Assembly: GCF_008630495.1 (NCBI RefSeq)
Contig: NZ_VWOJ01000005.1
Coordinates: 124,001-188,000 of the forward strand
From: Alkalicaulis satelles
GTDB taxonomy: Bacteria > Pseudomonadota > Alphaproteobacteria > Caulobacterales > Maricaulaceae
Direction: 5' to 3'
DNA: 64,000 bases
Made by a program: the position numbers and the translations under genes. The notes under the pieces are model-generated. The model was not told where the DNA came from, did no database searches, and saw only the letters and a program-made list of their open reading frames with translations. Shown one piece after another: positions 27,165 through 35,379 of the stretch. Positions within the stretch are counted from its first letter, which is position 1. The number at the start of each line of letters is the position of its first letter.

Positions 27165-27339
27165 CGCGCAGGGCCTTTCTGTTCGGGCGCCGGATTGTCT
27201 CCGGCAGATTAATGTACGTTAAGGATTGAAGCCTGACCTGAACATGAACAGGCCGGTCATGTTCGTGCAGCCCAGTCCTGACAGGGTTTGCGGCCATGCC
27301 GCTTGACCGTTGCGGCCTGCAGCGTTCACAAGCGCGGCC

Positions 27340-28599
27340 ATGAAAAGACGCCGCCCATCTCCCGCCCGCAGCGCGCCCCGTCGCGCCACCCTGACCGCCC
27401 AGACCCTGGGCGCGCGTGGCGACGCCGTCTTGCCCGGGCCGATCTATGCGCCCGGCCTGCTGCCGGGGGAAACCGCCGAGCTGGAGGTGCGCGGCGAGCG
27501 CGGTCGGGTGGTGCGCCGGCTGACCGATTCCCCTGACCGCGTTGCGCCGTTTTGCCCGGTGGCTGACCGGTGCGGCGGTTGCTCGGTTCAGCATTTCAGA
27601 CCTGAAGCTTATCGCGCCTGGAAGCGCGATCTGGTGGTTCAGGCGCTATCACGCGCCGGGATCGAGGCTGAGGTGAGGCCCCTGATGGACGCCCATGGCG
27701 AGGGGCGCCGGCGCGCGACCTTTCACGCCATGATGATTGGCGGCCGGCTGGTGTTCGGCTTCATGGAGCGCGCAGGCGACCAGATTGTCGACCTTGAAGA
27801 CTGTCCTGTCGCCCACCCCGCCATACGCGCCGCCATCCCGGCCCTGCGCACGCTCGCCCGCGCCGCAATTCACCCCAGGCGCAGGCTGGAGATCGCCGTG
27901 GCGGCCAGCGATGCGGGCCTGGATGTGGCGCTGACGGGGGCGGACACGCTGGAACTGGCCATGCGCGAAAGCGCGGCGGACAGCGCCGGCCGTCATGGCT
28001 GGGCGCGCGTGACGATCAATGGCGATCCGGTGTTCAAGATGGCCGATCCCGCCCTGAAAGTCGGCCGCGCCTCGGTCATGCCGTCTCCCGGCGGGTTCCT
28101 GCAGGCGACGGCGGCGGGCGAGGCGGTGCTGGCGGCCATCGTGATGGAGGCGGCGCAGGGCGCTGCGAAGGTCATTGATCTCTATGCCGGGTCGGGCGCC
28201 TTCGCCCTGCGCCTGGCGGAGCTGGCGCCGGTGCTGGCGGTGGAGGGCGATGCCGGGCCGTTGGGCGCCCTTAATCACGCCGCCCGGCGCACGCCGGGGC
28301 TCAAACCCGTCGACGCCAAGGTGCGCGATCTGGCGCTGGAGCCCTTGAGCGTGTCTGAGCTGGCCGGCGCTGACCTGGTCGTTCTCGACCCGCCGCGCGC
28401 CGGAGCGAAAACCCAGTGCGAGCGCCTGGCCGACTCGAGCGTCCCGGTGATCGTCTCCATCTCCTGCAACCCGGCCACCTTCGCCCGCGACGCGGCGATC
28501 CTCATCGAGGGCGGTTACCGCATGGGAACCGTCACCCCGGTCGACCAGTTCGCCTGGACCGGCCATGTGGAAGTGGCGGCGGTGTTCAGGCGGGGGTGA
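27340..28599 (+). CDS. Class I SAM-dependent RNA methyltransferase, TrmA/RlmD family
   Basis: A 419-residue RNA uracil-C5-methyltransferase relative. An N-terminal TRAM-like basic domain spans about 1-60. Cys residues for a 4Fe-4S cluster appear in FCPVADRCGGCSVQH (about 69-83). The SAM motif is VIDLYAGSGAFALRLAE (about 279-295). The catalytic region VVLDPPRAGA is followed by the nucleophilic Cys in VSISCNPATFARDA. Alphaproteobacteria often have one such enzyme; whether it acts on 23S rRNA or tRNA is not decided by sequence. The ATG at 27340 is preferred (MKRRRP basic start). Confidence 0.88.
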   Translation: MKRRRPSPARSAPRRATLTAQTLGARGDAVLPGPIYAPGLLPGETAELEVRGERGRVVRRLTDSPDRVAPFCPVADRCGGCSVQHFRPEAYRAWKRDLVVQALSRAGIEAEVRPLMDAHGEGRRRATFHAMMIGGRLVFGFMERAGDQIVDLEDCPVAHPAIRAAIPALRTLARAAIHPRRRLEIAVAASDAGLDVALTGADTLELAMRESAADSAGRHGWARVTINGDPVFKMADPALKVGRASVMPSPGGFLQATAAGEAVLAAIVMEAAQGAAKVIDLYAGSGAFALRLAELAPVLAVEGDAGPLGALNHAARRTPGLKPVDAKVRDLALEPLSVSELAGADLVVLDPPRAGAKTQCERLADSSVPVIVSISCNPATFARDAAILIEGGYRMGTVTPVDQFAWTGHVEVAAVFRRG

Positions 28600-28602
28600 A
28601 CC

Positions 28603-29610
28603 TCACCCCTCCAGCGCCTTCACCAGATACGGCAGGCTCACATCCATGCGGTAGTCGATGCCCGAATGGTCGTCGGGGAATTCCTGATACTCGTGCGGCA
28701 CGCCCAGCGCGTTGAGGCGGGCGTGGAGGCGCCGGGCGCCGTAGACCAGGTCATACTGGTCCACATCGCCGCAATCGATGAACAGGCCTTTCAGGCGCTT
28801 GAGATCGCCGTGATGGCGCTCCACCAGGGTGAGCGGATCCCATTGCAGCCAGTTGGCCCACAGCGCATCAATCCTTTCGCAGGTATCGGGCGTCACCGGC
28901 AGGCGCACGCCGAAGGGCTGACTGGGGTCCGGGTCATAGGTGGCCGCCATGGCCAGCGTCATCAGCACATGGATGTCGGAGCCGGCGGGTTTGGGATTGG
29001 CCTCGAACGCTTCCATGAAGCCTTTCACTCCGCCCTTCTTGGCCAGCGCACGCAGGGCGCCGGGGAAGTCGCGCGCATAGCACAGCTCGAACCCCATATC
29101 GCCCGAATGACAGGCCGCTGCGGCCCACACATCGGCGTGGAGCATGGCGTGCACCATCGCGCCATACCCGCCCGAGCTCTTGCCGAACACCGCCCGGCGC
29201 CCGGCGCCGCCGCAATTGAAGCGCGCCTCCACCGCGGGCACGAACTCGGTGGTGACCACATCGGCCCAGGGGCCCATGACCGTCGAGTTGATATACTGAT
29301 TGCCGCCCAGCCGCGTGAAACAGTCGGGGAAGGCCACCACCGCCGGCGCCATGACGCCAGAGCCGATCAGCCGGTCGAGGCGCTCGGGCACGTTCTCGCC
29401 GAAATTCTTCCAGGCGGTATGCGACAGCCCGCTCCCCGTATAGCCGGTCAGATCCACCAGCAGCGGCAGGCCCGCGCCATCGTGGCCGTGGGGCGTATAG
29501 ATATCGATGGCCCGCACATGCGGATCGTCCAGGAAATTGCCCTTCAGGAGCGCGCTCTCCACATTCATGCGCGTGATCGTTCCGGCGGGGTGATTATGGC
29601 GGGCGGTCAT
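28603..29610 (-). CDS. Alpha/beta-hydrolase esterase (esterase D/Fes-like)
   Basis: A 335-residue cytoplasmic esterase of the putative-esterase family. The nucleophile elbow is FGKSSGGYGAM (Ser near residue 148); the oxyanion region precedes it as PLLVDLTGYTGSGL. The C-terminal EFPDDHSGIDYRMDVSLPYL holds the candidate catalytic His. Similar proteins act on carboxylic esters such as S-formylglutathione or siderophore esters; the substrate here is open. An internal ATG (MNVESALL, residue 15) is an alternative start. It lies 12 bp downstream of recR on the same strand. Confidence 0.82.
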   Translation of the reverse strand: MTARHNHPAGTITRMNVESALLKGNFLDDPHVRAIDIYTPHGHDGAGLPLLVDLTGYTGSGLSHTAWKNFGENVPERLDRLIGSGVMAPAVVAFPDCFTRLGGNQYINSTVMGPWADVVTTEFVPAVEARFNCGGAGRRAVFGKSSGGYGAMVHAMLHADVWAAAACHSGDMGFELCYARDFPGALRALAKKGGVKGFMEAFEANPKPAGSDIHVLMTLAMAATYDPDPSQPFGVRLPVTPDTCERIDALWANWLQWDPLTLVERHHGDLKRLKGLFIDCGDVDQYDLVYGARRLHARLNALGVPHEYQEFPDDHSGIDYRMDVSLPYLVKALEG

Positions 29611-29622
29611 GGCAGGCTCCTT

Positions 29623-30222
29623 TTACGCGGGGCGGCGGCTGCGGAAGGCGGCGGTCAGCGTGCCGTCATCAAGATAATCAAGCTCGCCCCCCACCGGCAC
29701 GCCGCGCGCCAGCGAGGTGAGGGCGACGCCCGTCCCGGCCAGCTTGTCGGCGAGGAAATGGGCGGTGGTCTGGCCGTCCACCGTGGCGTTGAGGGCCAGG
29801 ATGATCTCGCTGACATCGCCATCGCGCGCGCGCTCGATCAGGCGGGCGATATTGAGCTCGTCCGGCCCGATCCCGTCGATGGCCGACAGCACGCCGCCCA
29901 GCACGTGATAGCGCCCCTTGAACGCGCCCGCGCGCTCCAGCGCCCACAGATCGCTCACCGTCTCCACCACGCAGATCACGCCGGGTTCCCGGCGCGGATC
30001 GCGGCACACCGTGCACGGATCGGTGATGTCCAGATTGCCGCACACCTGACACGGCGTGATCTTCTCGGCCGCCTCGGCCAGAGCCTGCGCCAGCGGGCGC
30101 ATGACCGTGTCACGTTTTTGCAGCATCTGCAGCGCCGCCCGCCGTGCCGAACGCGGTCCCAGCCCGGGCAGTTTGGCCAGCAGTTGGATCAGCCGCTCAA
30201 TCTCAGGTCCGGCCGCCGCCAT
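29623..30222 (-). CDS. recR: Recombination mediator RecR
   Basis: A 199-residue protein with the full RecR order. An N-terminal HhH motif ([17 protein letters not shown]) is followed by a C4 zinc finger ([18 protein letters not shown], about 56-73). A Toprim domain begins [17 protein letters not shown]. The Walker-B-like tail reads [18 protein letters not shown]. It loads RecA with RecF/RecO on gapped DNA. The ATG at 30222 matches the family start. It is the last chromosomal gene before the island boundary. Its usual partner dnaX/ybaB is not in view. Confidence 0.95.
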   Translation of the reverse strand: MAAAGPEIERLIQLLAKLPGLGPRSARRAALQMLQKRDTVMRPLAQALAEAAEKITPCQVCGNLDITDPCTVCRDPRREPGVICVVETVSDLWALERAGAFKGRYHVLGGVLSAIDGIGPDELNIARLIERARDGDVSEIILALNATVDGQTTAHFLADKLAGTGVALTSLARGVPVGGELDYLDDGTLTAAFRSRRPA

Positions 30223-30407
30223 GGGACTTGGTCTCCACACTTTGATTCGCTGATGGGGAGTGTAGCGCGGGCGGATGAAGCGTGCGCGAGGGCGGAGCGG
30301 TAGGGCTGGGTTTGTCTTTTCTCCGCGCTTGCACGGTAGGGGGACCCTCGAAGGACTGGAGGGGGAATCGGCAGATCACATGAACTCATGTCCTGCCCCC
30401 CGCGTTT

Positions 30408-30466
30408 CCCCGGCGCAAGCCGGGGTCCAGATGCGCCGGTGTTTCCGGGTCCCGGCGTGCGCCGGG
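30408..30466. repeat. REP-like paired palindromes
   Basis: Two GC-rich palindromes, CCCCGGCGCAAGCCGGGG (30408-30425) and CCCGGCGTGCGCCGGG (30451-30466), are separated by 25 bp including GTCCAG. This resembles the interspersed extragenic palindromes of Caulobacter/Maricaulis-type genomes. They lie outside the island, in the recR upstream region. Confidence 0.6.
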
Positions 30467-30522
30467 CAAACGCAGATTGGGGGATGTTGGGGAGAGACAG
30501 TCAGACGCCGGCGCGCCTCACC

Positions 30523-30546
30523 CTTGTGGGACAGTTTGTGGGACAG
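30523..30546. repeat. Tandem 12-bp direct repeat beside the island boundary
   Basis: Two adjacent units, CTTGTGGGACAG and TTTGTGGGACAG, differ only in the first base. They lie 46 bp outside the left island repeat. Short tandem repeats of this type are common as integrase arm sites, so they may mark an earlier element at this tRNA locus. Confidence 0.45.
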
Positions 30547-30591
30547 TCCAAAGGCGAGAAAGCCAATTATGCCAGTGAGATAAGGGCTTAG

Positions 30592-30646
30592 GAAAAATTG
30601 GTAGCGGGGGAGAGACTCGAACTCTCGACCTCAGGATTATGAGTCC
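30592..30646. repeat. attL: 55-bp direct repeat, displaced tRNA-Met 3' end
   Basis: Identical over 55 bp to 55553-55607. It contains the anticodon-to-CCA part of tRNA-Met (48 nt) plus 7 bp of flank. After position 30646 the sequence leaves the tRNA, so this copy is a non-functional remnant left by integration. The integrase gene begins about 200 bp inside. Confidence 0.93.
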
Positions 30647-30682
30647 GGTTTCAGCTCAATAATATCAATATATTAGCCCCTC

Positions 30683-30701
30683 CGTGCAGCGTCCGTGCAG
30701 C
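30683..30701. repeat. 19-bp subterminal direct repeat, left copy
   Basis: CGTGCAGCGTCCGTGCAGC, itself two CGTGCAGC units 11 bp apart, occurs again identically and in the same orientation at 55411-55429. Both copies lie just inside the att repeats, so they may be integrase arm-type sites or traces of the ancestral element ends. Confidence 0.6.
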
Positions 30702-30850
30702 GTGATTTAGCCGGAGCGGGTGTAACTGGGCGGGAATGCGTTCCCGTTTATTTCTCGCTCCGGGAAAGCGAAGTCCTAGAAAAACCCGGGTCCTGGGAAC
30801 CGGGTCATGAGGGTGCTCGCGGTGATTTTGGCGCCCTAACCCATATGGGC

Positions 30851-31960
30851 CTAGCCAGAGCCCAGCAGCCTGGCCGCAACACCTTCAGCCGCCTGGGCAT
30901 CCCGGTCGTCATCGCGGAACAGATACCCATAGGTGTCGAACGTCATCTGGATCGAGGCGTGGCCCATGAGGTCCTGGATGCGTTTTGGACCCATACCCTG
31001 CTCGATGAACAGCGCCGCTGCTGCGTGCCGGAGATCGTGAAAGCGGAAGACGGGTTTGCCTTCCTGATCGACAAGCCCTGCGGCCTTCATCGCCGGGACG
31101 AAACGCCGGTTCCAGATGTTTGAGCCGCTTTCAACGCGCCCAGCCCCGTTTGGGAACACCAGCTGTGCCGGGCCTGTGGGGCATCTCAGCTTCCAGGCCT
31201 TGAGCTCGTGAATGAGATTGGCGCCCATGGGAATGTCACGATGCCCCTTGCGGGTCTTGGTTGCCTTGATGGTCCCCGTCTCACGCGCAGAGCGCCGGAC
31301 GCGGATCACACGCTCCTCAAAACGCACATCATCCCAACTCAGGGCGCGCAGCTCGCCCCGGCGCAAGCCGGTGAGCATGGCGGTCAGAAACAGGACGCGC
31401 GTGTCCGGATCGGATGCGGCCAGCAGCCGTTGCAGCTCTCTGCGCTCGGGCAGGCGTTTTTGAAACTGGCTCGCCCCACACACCCTGATCTGCTTGTCGA
31501 TGATGACATTGCGGCCAACCTGCCCGCGCCGCTGGGCGTCGGTGATGATCCGCTTGAGCGTGGCCAGAACCTTGCGCGCCATCACCGCTGATGCTTCCGC
31601 TGTAAGACTGTCTATAAATTCATAGACCCGGCGCTCTGATAGGTGGGTGAGCAGCAATTCGCCCAGGCGCGGAGAGATATGCACCCGCACATGCTGCTCA
31701 TACTGGTTCCAGGTGGACGGCTCGAGCGTCTTGACGGCGGCGGATTCCATATAGGCCGCACAAGCCTCGCGCACCGTGACGGTCTGATCGTCCATCACCA
31801 GCGTGCCCGCCCGGATTTGCGCCTTCACCTGATCCAGAAAGGCGTCTGCGTCTCTCTTGCGATCAAAATTCCTGTTCCGACGGTTTCCCGCCGGATCGAC
31901 GAAATCCACCAGCCACCGCGTCTTCCCGGACGGCAAGACACGTTTCCTGACCGATGCCAT
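30851..31960 (-). CDS. Tyrosine-type site-specific integrase of the island
   Basis: A 369-residue phage-type integrase. It has an N-terminal arm-binding domain (about 5-55), a SAM-like core-binding domain (about 60-150, TWNQYEQHVRVHISPRLGEL) and a catalytic domain from about 165. Catalytic residues are visible: Arg200 in TGLRRGEL, a Lys in KATKTRKGHRDIPM (about 232-245), His308 and Arg311 in FHDLRH, His334 in LMGHASI, and Tyr344 in FDTYGYLF. The ATG at 31960 follows GGGAGCGGAAAA. The gene lies beside attL, so it probably catalyses integration and excision at tRNA-Met. Confidence 0.95.
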   Translation of the reverse strand: MASVRKRVLPSGKTRWLVDFVDPAGNRRNRNFDRKRDADAFLDQVKAQIRAGTLVMDDQTVTVREACAAYMESAAVKTLEPSTWNQYEQHVRVHISPRLGELLLTHLSERRVYEFIDSLTAEASAVMARKVLATLKRIITDAQRRGQVGRNVIIDKQIRVCGASQFQKRLPERRELQRLLAASDPDTRVLFLTAMLTGLRRGELRALSWDDVRFEERVIRVRRSARETGTIKATKTRKGHRDIPMGANLIHELKAWKLRCPTGPAQLVFPNGAGRVESGSNIWNRRFVPAMKAAGLVDQEGKPVFRFHDLRHAAAALFIEQGMGPKRIQDLMGHASIQMTFDTYGYLFRDDDRDAQAAEGVAARLLGSG

Positions 31961-31986
31961 TTTTCCGCTCCCTTGATAAAAGCCTA

Positions 31987-32029
31987 TTGACGCAGTCATT
32001 CGCTTCAGGCATAGACATGCAGCGAATGA
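31987..32029 (+). promoter_or_regulatory. Promoter overlapped by operator-like inverted repeat
   Basis: Between the integrase and the divergent gene, a perfect 9-bp inverted repeat (TCATTCGCT at 31996-32004 and AGCGAATGA at 32021-32029, 16-bp spacer) overlaps a possible promoter (TTGACG at 31987, 17-bp spacer, CATAGA at 32010). A repressor bound here could control both directions. The promoter call is by eye. Confidence 0.45.
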
Positions 32030-32053
32030 TTTCAGACGTCAAGGGGCAAACAA

Positions 32054-32935
32054 GTGGCAAGTGGCAATTTTGACGATATCGAGTGGGTCGCCTCTCAGCT
32101 CCGGCTAGATTGGCGTGAGCGGCAGTTCCTGACCGACGCAGAGGCCATTGGCAGCGCTGTTGAAGAACCTGTCGCCAGGAAGCGTACCGCCACCGAAAAG
32201 CAGGGGGGCGCGCTTTCCCGGTTCGCCAGCGAGGCGGCGCTTAGGCATTTGCAGTCCGCTGGATGGATACGATCAATCAAGGTCCAGAAGATCGGGGACG
32301 ATTATCGACCCGCGGTAGGCTGGATGCGCCTATGGCGGCTTCGGGACATACTTAAGGCGGAGCTGGCCTTGGGGCTGGCGGACTACGCCGATCTACACCT
32401 GCTCAGCGCGGTCAGCCTTTTGCGCGGTATACCCGGCCAATCAACACAGGAGCCGGGCTGCACGGTCGCTGATGTCATATGCGAAGATTGGGTGCGGTAT
32501 ACGCTATTCTGGTTTGCCTTGGAGAGCGCAGACGCACAGACCCGAGTTGACGCGGCAGAGGCAGTAACGAGCGCTCCAGAGAGCGCTGTTGAATATCATC
32601 ATGCGAGGGACCCGCTGTTGCGTCTGGTAGATCGCAGGTGGCTGTTCGGCACGAACCTTCCTGTGCCACCCCAGTACGTCACCGGCGAAAGCTGGGAGCT
32701 TCTGGCAGACGTGAGGTCGCTAGCGAACCGGACATTCGATGTCGAGTTCCTGTTCGACCGGTATGCCAGCACGAATACCGCTGAGTGCAGACTTGTTGAG
32801 CTTGATGACAATCGGGTCAATGTGGCGCGCAGATGCTTTGACCAGCCCGTCGCGGCAGTGGAGCTCAACCTGGCCCAGCCTCTGAGGCGGTTCCTTCACC
32901 GGAACCGGGATCAAGGGAGGCGCCAGATGCCGTAG
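32054..32935 (+). CDS. Island protein of unknown function, divergent from integrase
   Basis: A 293-residue soluble protein starting at GTG 32054 with AAGGGG seven to eight bases upstream. The N-terminal 100 residues (FLTDAEAIGSAVEEPVARKR, then ALRHLQSAGWIRSIKVQKIG) are charged and could be a nucleic-acid-binding module. The rest is mixed alpha/beta with a basic C-terminus (RRFLHRNRDQGRRQ). I recognise no family. Its place opposite the integrase, with an operator-like repeat between, suggests an element-specific regulator or accessory function. Confidence 0.6.
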   Translation: MASGNFDDIEWVASQLRLDWRERQFLTDAEAIGSAVEEPVARKRTATEKQGGALSRFASEAALRHLQSAGWIRSIKVQKIGDDYRPAVGWMRLWRLRDILKAELALGLADYADLHLLSAVSLLRGIPGQSTQEPGCTVADVICEDWVRYTLFWFALESADAQTRVDAAEAVTSAPESAVEYHHARDPLLRLVDRRWLFGTNLPVPPQYVTGESWELLADVRSLANRTFDVEFLFDRYASTNTAECRLVELDDNRVNVARRCFDQPVAAVELNLAQPLRRFLHRNRDQGRRQMP

Positions 32936-33142
32936 CCGCGCCCTCGCCAAGAGCGGTCAATCCCGACCGGCAAAACCACCCCCGAAAGGAGGTGTCCCAA
33001 AATCAGCAATAACGAGACAATCACCATGATACCAAAATTGAGCAGCTTGACGGAAATAGCTGCATCTCTCGGGATTGGCGCAATTGAATTGTGCGATCTC
33101 CCTTCTCGATCAGGCCTATCTGTGTGCCGCGAAGAAGGCATC

Positions 33143-33391
33143 ATGACCTTCGCCATGACCACTCATATGGGCGATGGCCAATCCCTGCCCGACCCCGACT
33201 ATCTGTGGGGCGCCGAAGCCATTGCCCGCTGCCTGGGACTGACCGAGCGGCAGGTGTTTCACCATGCTGAGCGGCGGACTCTGCCCATTGGCAAGGTCGG
33301 CAACCGGCTCTTTGCCCGGCGATCCAAACTGGACGCATTTCTCGACGCCCAGATCGGCGGTTCCAGCACGGGAGGCCGTCATGAAGCGTAG
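33143..33391 (+). CDS. Excisionase-like helix-turn-helix protein
   Basis: An 82-residue protein with a winged-HTH of the HTH_17/excisionase type: YLWGAEAIARCLGLTERQVF, HHAERRTLPIGKVGNRLFAR, then RSKLDAFLDAQ (about 20-72). The ATG at 33143 follows GAAGAAGG; a longer in-frame start at 33026 is possible but poorly preceded. It overlaps the next gene by 11 bp, so the two are translated together. Such proteins bend att DNA for excision or regulate replication genes; here coupling to a HUH-type gene favours control of element excision or replication. Confidence 0.72.
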   Translation: MTFAMTTHMGDGQSLPDPDYLWGAEAIARCLGLTERQVFHHAERRTLPIGKVGNRLFARRSKLDAFLDAQIGGSSTGGRHEA

Positions 33392-34010
33392 AAACGCCCA
33401 CGACAATACCCGGGTCAACCAGCGCAAGGACGCAGCTGCCCTTGTTCAGTTCATTGCCGGACTGCAGCCCGACATTATGGTTACGCTCGGCACGAACCGG
33501 CCGATGTCCGCCAATCGGCTTCTCGAGCTCGTCAACGATACGATCTTCGAGTTTGAGCAGATCGTGATGCGTACCCGCCGACCGTACAAGAAGTCCGCCA
33601 AGGACCGGCTTTGTGCGTTTATCCTGCCGGAAAAGCTGGACGTGAATGCGCACGCCCATCTGCTGATCTGGTTCCCCCACAAGAGCGCTTGGCAGCGCAG
33701 CGAAGCCCGGATGTCTCTTGTGAAAGGGCGGCACTGGGATCACTTCATCGGGTATGGGCGCAACTACGACCGCCACGACTCGTACGATGATCAAGTTGAC
33801 CGCGCCCCGCTCCTGGAGCAGCTGTGGCGCAAAAGGGGCAAGGGCTTCCACTACCACGCCCAGTTCATTGACGGGACGCCGGAGATGGTCGCGCAATACG
33901 TGTCGAAGGAGCAGTACCGCGTAGGAGCGCAGCCCTTCCACATGACCTGCTTTGACTGGTCCAGCAACCAGCCCGATATCAATGCCGTGATGGATGTATT
34001 GCGGTGTTGA
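33381..34010 (+). CDS. HUH-endonuclease-like Rep/relaxase-type protein
   Basis: A 209-residue protein with the three motifs of rolling-circle Rep proteins, read by eye. Motif 1 is DIMVTLGTN (about 31-39). Motif 2 is the metal-binding pair in NAHAHLLIWF (His91, His93). Motif 3 is VAQYVSKEQYR, with candidate nicking Tyr173 and Lys176. The ATG at 33381 follows GGAGG and lies inside the end of the HTH gene. It is much shorter than conjugative relaxases. A cluster of perfect hairpins follows directly, which could be its origin. Role in element replication or transfer is inferred. Confidence 0.62.
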   Translation: MKRRNAHDNTRVNQRKDAAALVQFIAGLQPDIMVTLGTNRPMSANRLLELVNDTIFEFEQIVMRTRRPYKKSAKDRLCAFILPEKLDVNAHAHLLIWFPHKSAWQRSEARMSLVKGRHWDHFIGYGRNYDRHDSYDDQVDRAPLLEQLWRKRGKGFHYHAQFIDGTPEMVAQYVSKEQYRVGAQPFHMTCFDWSSNQPDINAVMDVLRC

Positions 34011-34101
34011 TTATCACGCACTGCTAAGATATAATTTGCATGATCGTATAGTCTAACGTCGCATGCTCGAGTTAGATGATCATCGTCCTCCCCCAGCCAA
34101 T

Positions 34102-34279
34102 GAGCAGTGGATCAGAAAATGGTCCACTGCTCTTGTCTGTCCGGAACCAAGCAGCGGTGATCATCCCACCCCAAGAGAGACTTGTTTCGATCAATTGGCA
34201 GGGAACGGTCTTGGTGGCGTAGCTGTCGCCCGAAGGGCGCGCGGAGCCACCAAGACCTTCACCCGACGCGAAGCGTCGG
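34102..34279. other. Cluster of perfect hairpins after the HUH gene (origin-like or structured RNA)
   Basis: The 346-bp gap 34011-34356 has no convincing gene. It holds four inverted repeats: arms 34102-34111/34123-34132 (10 bp, 11-nt loop); arms 34207-34218/34246-34257 (12 bp) enclosing a nested hairpin 34227-34231/34235-34239 with a GAA loop; and arms 34263-34269/34273-34279 (7 bp, GAA loop). A weaker 6-bp pair lies at 34052/34071. This is the kind of structure found at rolling-circle origins, but a structured RNA or terminator array is possible. Confidence 0.6.
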
Positions 34280-34356
34280 TCCAGCGACCCCCGAACATGC
34301 CTTCCCATTTCAGACGTCCCGGTTAAGCTCTCTTTCATAAACCGGTGGGGGCTGGG

Positions 34357-35055
34357 ATGAATGATCTGAATGTGGAAGCGGTCGCGTCTGCCTTGCTTGA
34401 GGCTTTGACGTCGCAGGTTTTTCTCCTGGCCTATAGCTGGCTAGGCGTTGTGATAGCCCTTCTGTTGCTGCTTTGGTTCGGCTTCCGGCTCTTGAGCGTG
34501 ATCCGGGATTTCAACGAAGCCGAGATGATCCGCCGATCTCGTGGCAGCCCTCCCAGGAAGCCAGAGACAATCAGGAATCGCATTCTGAGCCTTGAGGAAC
34601 ATGCCAGGGGCGGCCTTCAGGCCGCCGTGAGGCGGAGCCTTGGGCTGGTCCTGTACGGTATAGTTGCACCCGGCGCTCTTCTTCTGATTATCCTAGTGTT
34701 CGATGACTGGTTCATACCCGGCATGCCCTCGCTGCTGGACGGAGAAGACCTGATAGATGGCTCCGGCGTCGAAGCATGGAGGCTTGCCGTCTTCATCGCC
34801 GATCAGGCCCTGAGAGGCGCCTTGACCGACACCTTCGAGGTTTTCGGCCTGTCTGTTTCCAACCTCAGCAACAACAAGGACAACATCCTCCTGTCCGGGC
34901 TGATCCTGGCATACCGGTCCCTGTGCGGTTTGGTCCTGATCTCGATCCTTGTCCTGCTCTGGAGAATACTCTCGGCGCTGCCCGGTCTGGCCGCAGCCAT
35001 TAATGCTTATCGGAGCGAGCTGAGAAAGCTGGAGGAGGCCGGAGATCGGAGCTGA
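34357..35055 (+). CDS. Island membrane protein of unknown function
   Basis: A 232-residue protein (ATG at 34357 after GGGGGCTGGG; an in-frame GTG at 34345 is possible). Three hydrophobic regions are seen: about 20-46 (YSWLGVVIALLLLLWFGFRL), about 95-118 (VLYGIVAPGALLLIILVFDD) and about 175-208 (LLSGLILAYRSLCGLVLISI, a possible double span). Charged linkers lie between them. No family is recognised. It lies between the HUH gene and two XRE regulators in a defence island, so an exclusion or abortive-infection role is possible but unproven. Confidence 0.6.
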   Translation: MNDLNVEAVASALLEALTSQVFLLAYSWLGVVIALLLLLWFGFRLLSVIRDFNEAEMIRRSRGSPPRKPETIRNRILSLEEHARGGLQAAVRRSLGLVLYGIVAPGALLLIILVFDDWFIPGMPSLLDGEDLIDGSGVEAWRLAVFIADQALRGALTDTFEVFGLSVSNLSNNKDNILLSGLILAYRSLCGLVLISILVLLWRILSALPGLAAAINAYRSELRKLEEAGDRS

Positions 35056-35172
35056 CCGGCTTCCCCGTGCTTCATGTTTCCTTCCTTTTTGGCCATCTCC
35101 GGCCCCTGCCAGGGAACCTAGGCGGAAGAAAAGGCGAGGTTTGTGCCGTAAGGGACACCCGGCACTGGCGAA

Positions 35173-35379
35173 GCCAGCTTAAGGCTGGCGATATATAGCC
35201 ATATATATCAGCATGTTGGATCGGCCTTCCGGCTACGACCCGGATACGTTCCGCCCCTGGAGGCCTTTCGGGATCGGGGCTTGGGATCTGCAGGCGAAAT
35301 CTTCTGGAGGCAGACGCAGGCGAAACAGGGCTCCCGGCGTGTATGGGGCTCGGCAGGCTACGGGCCAGTGCAGGCGAAA
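35173..35379. repeat. Two hairpins and three CAGGCGAAA repeats in a 533-bp gap
   Basis: The gap 35056-35588 shows no convincing gene. It contains a hairpin 35173-35178/35184-35189, immediately followed by an AT hairpin 35190-35197/35202-35209. Then come three identical 9-mers CAGGCGAAA starting at 35291, 35317 and 35371 (spacings 26 and 54 bp, about one and two times 27). They lie 210-300 bp before the first XRE-like gene and could be iterons or operator sites. Confidence 0.45.

Noticed and set aside
28666-30303. A 545-codon plus-strand open frame opposite the esterase and recR
   Set aside because: It lies opposite two genes with clear catalytic motifs; its protein is low-complexity His/Arg/Gly-rich and fits a shadow frame.
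34063-34326. An 87-codon frame after the HUH gene
   Set aside because: It runs straight through several perfect hairpins, lacks a ribosome site and has no family-like pattern.
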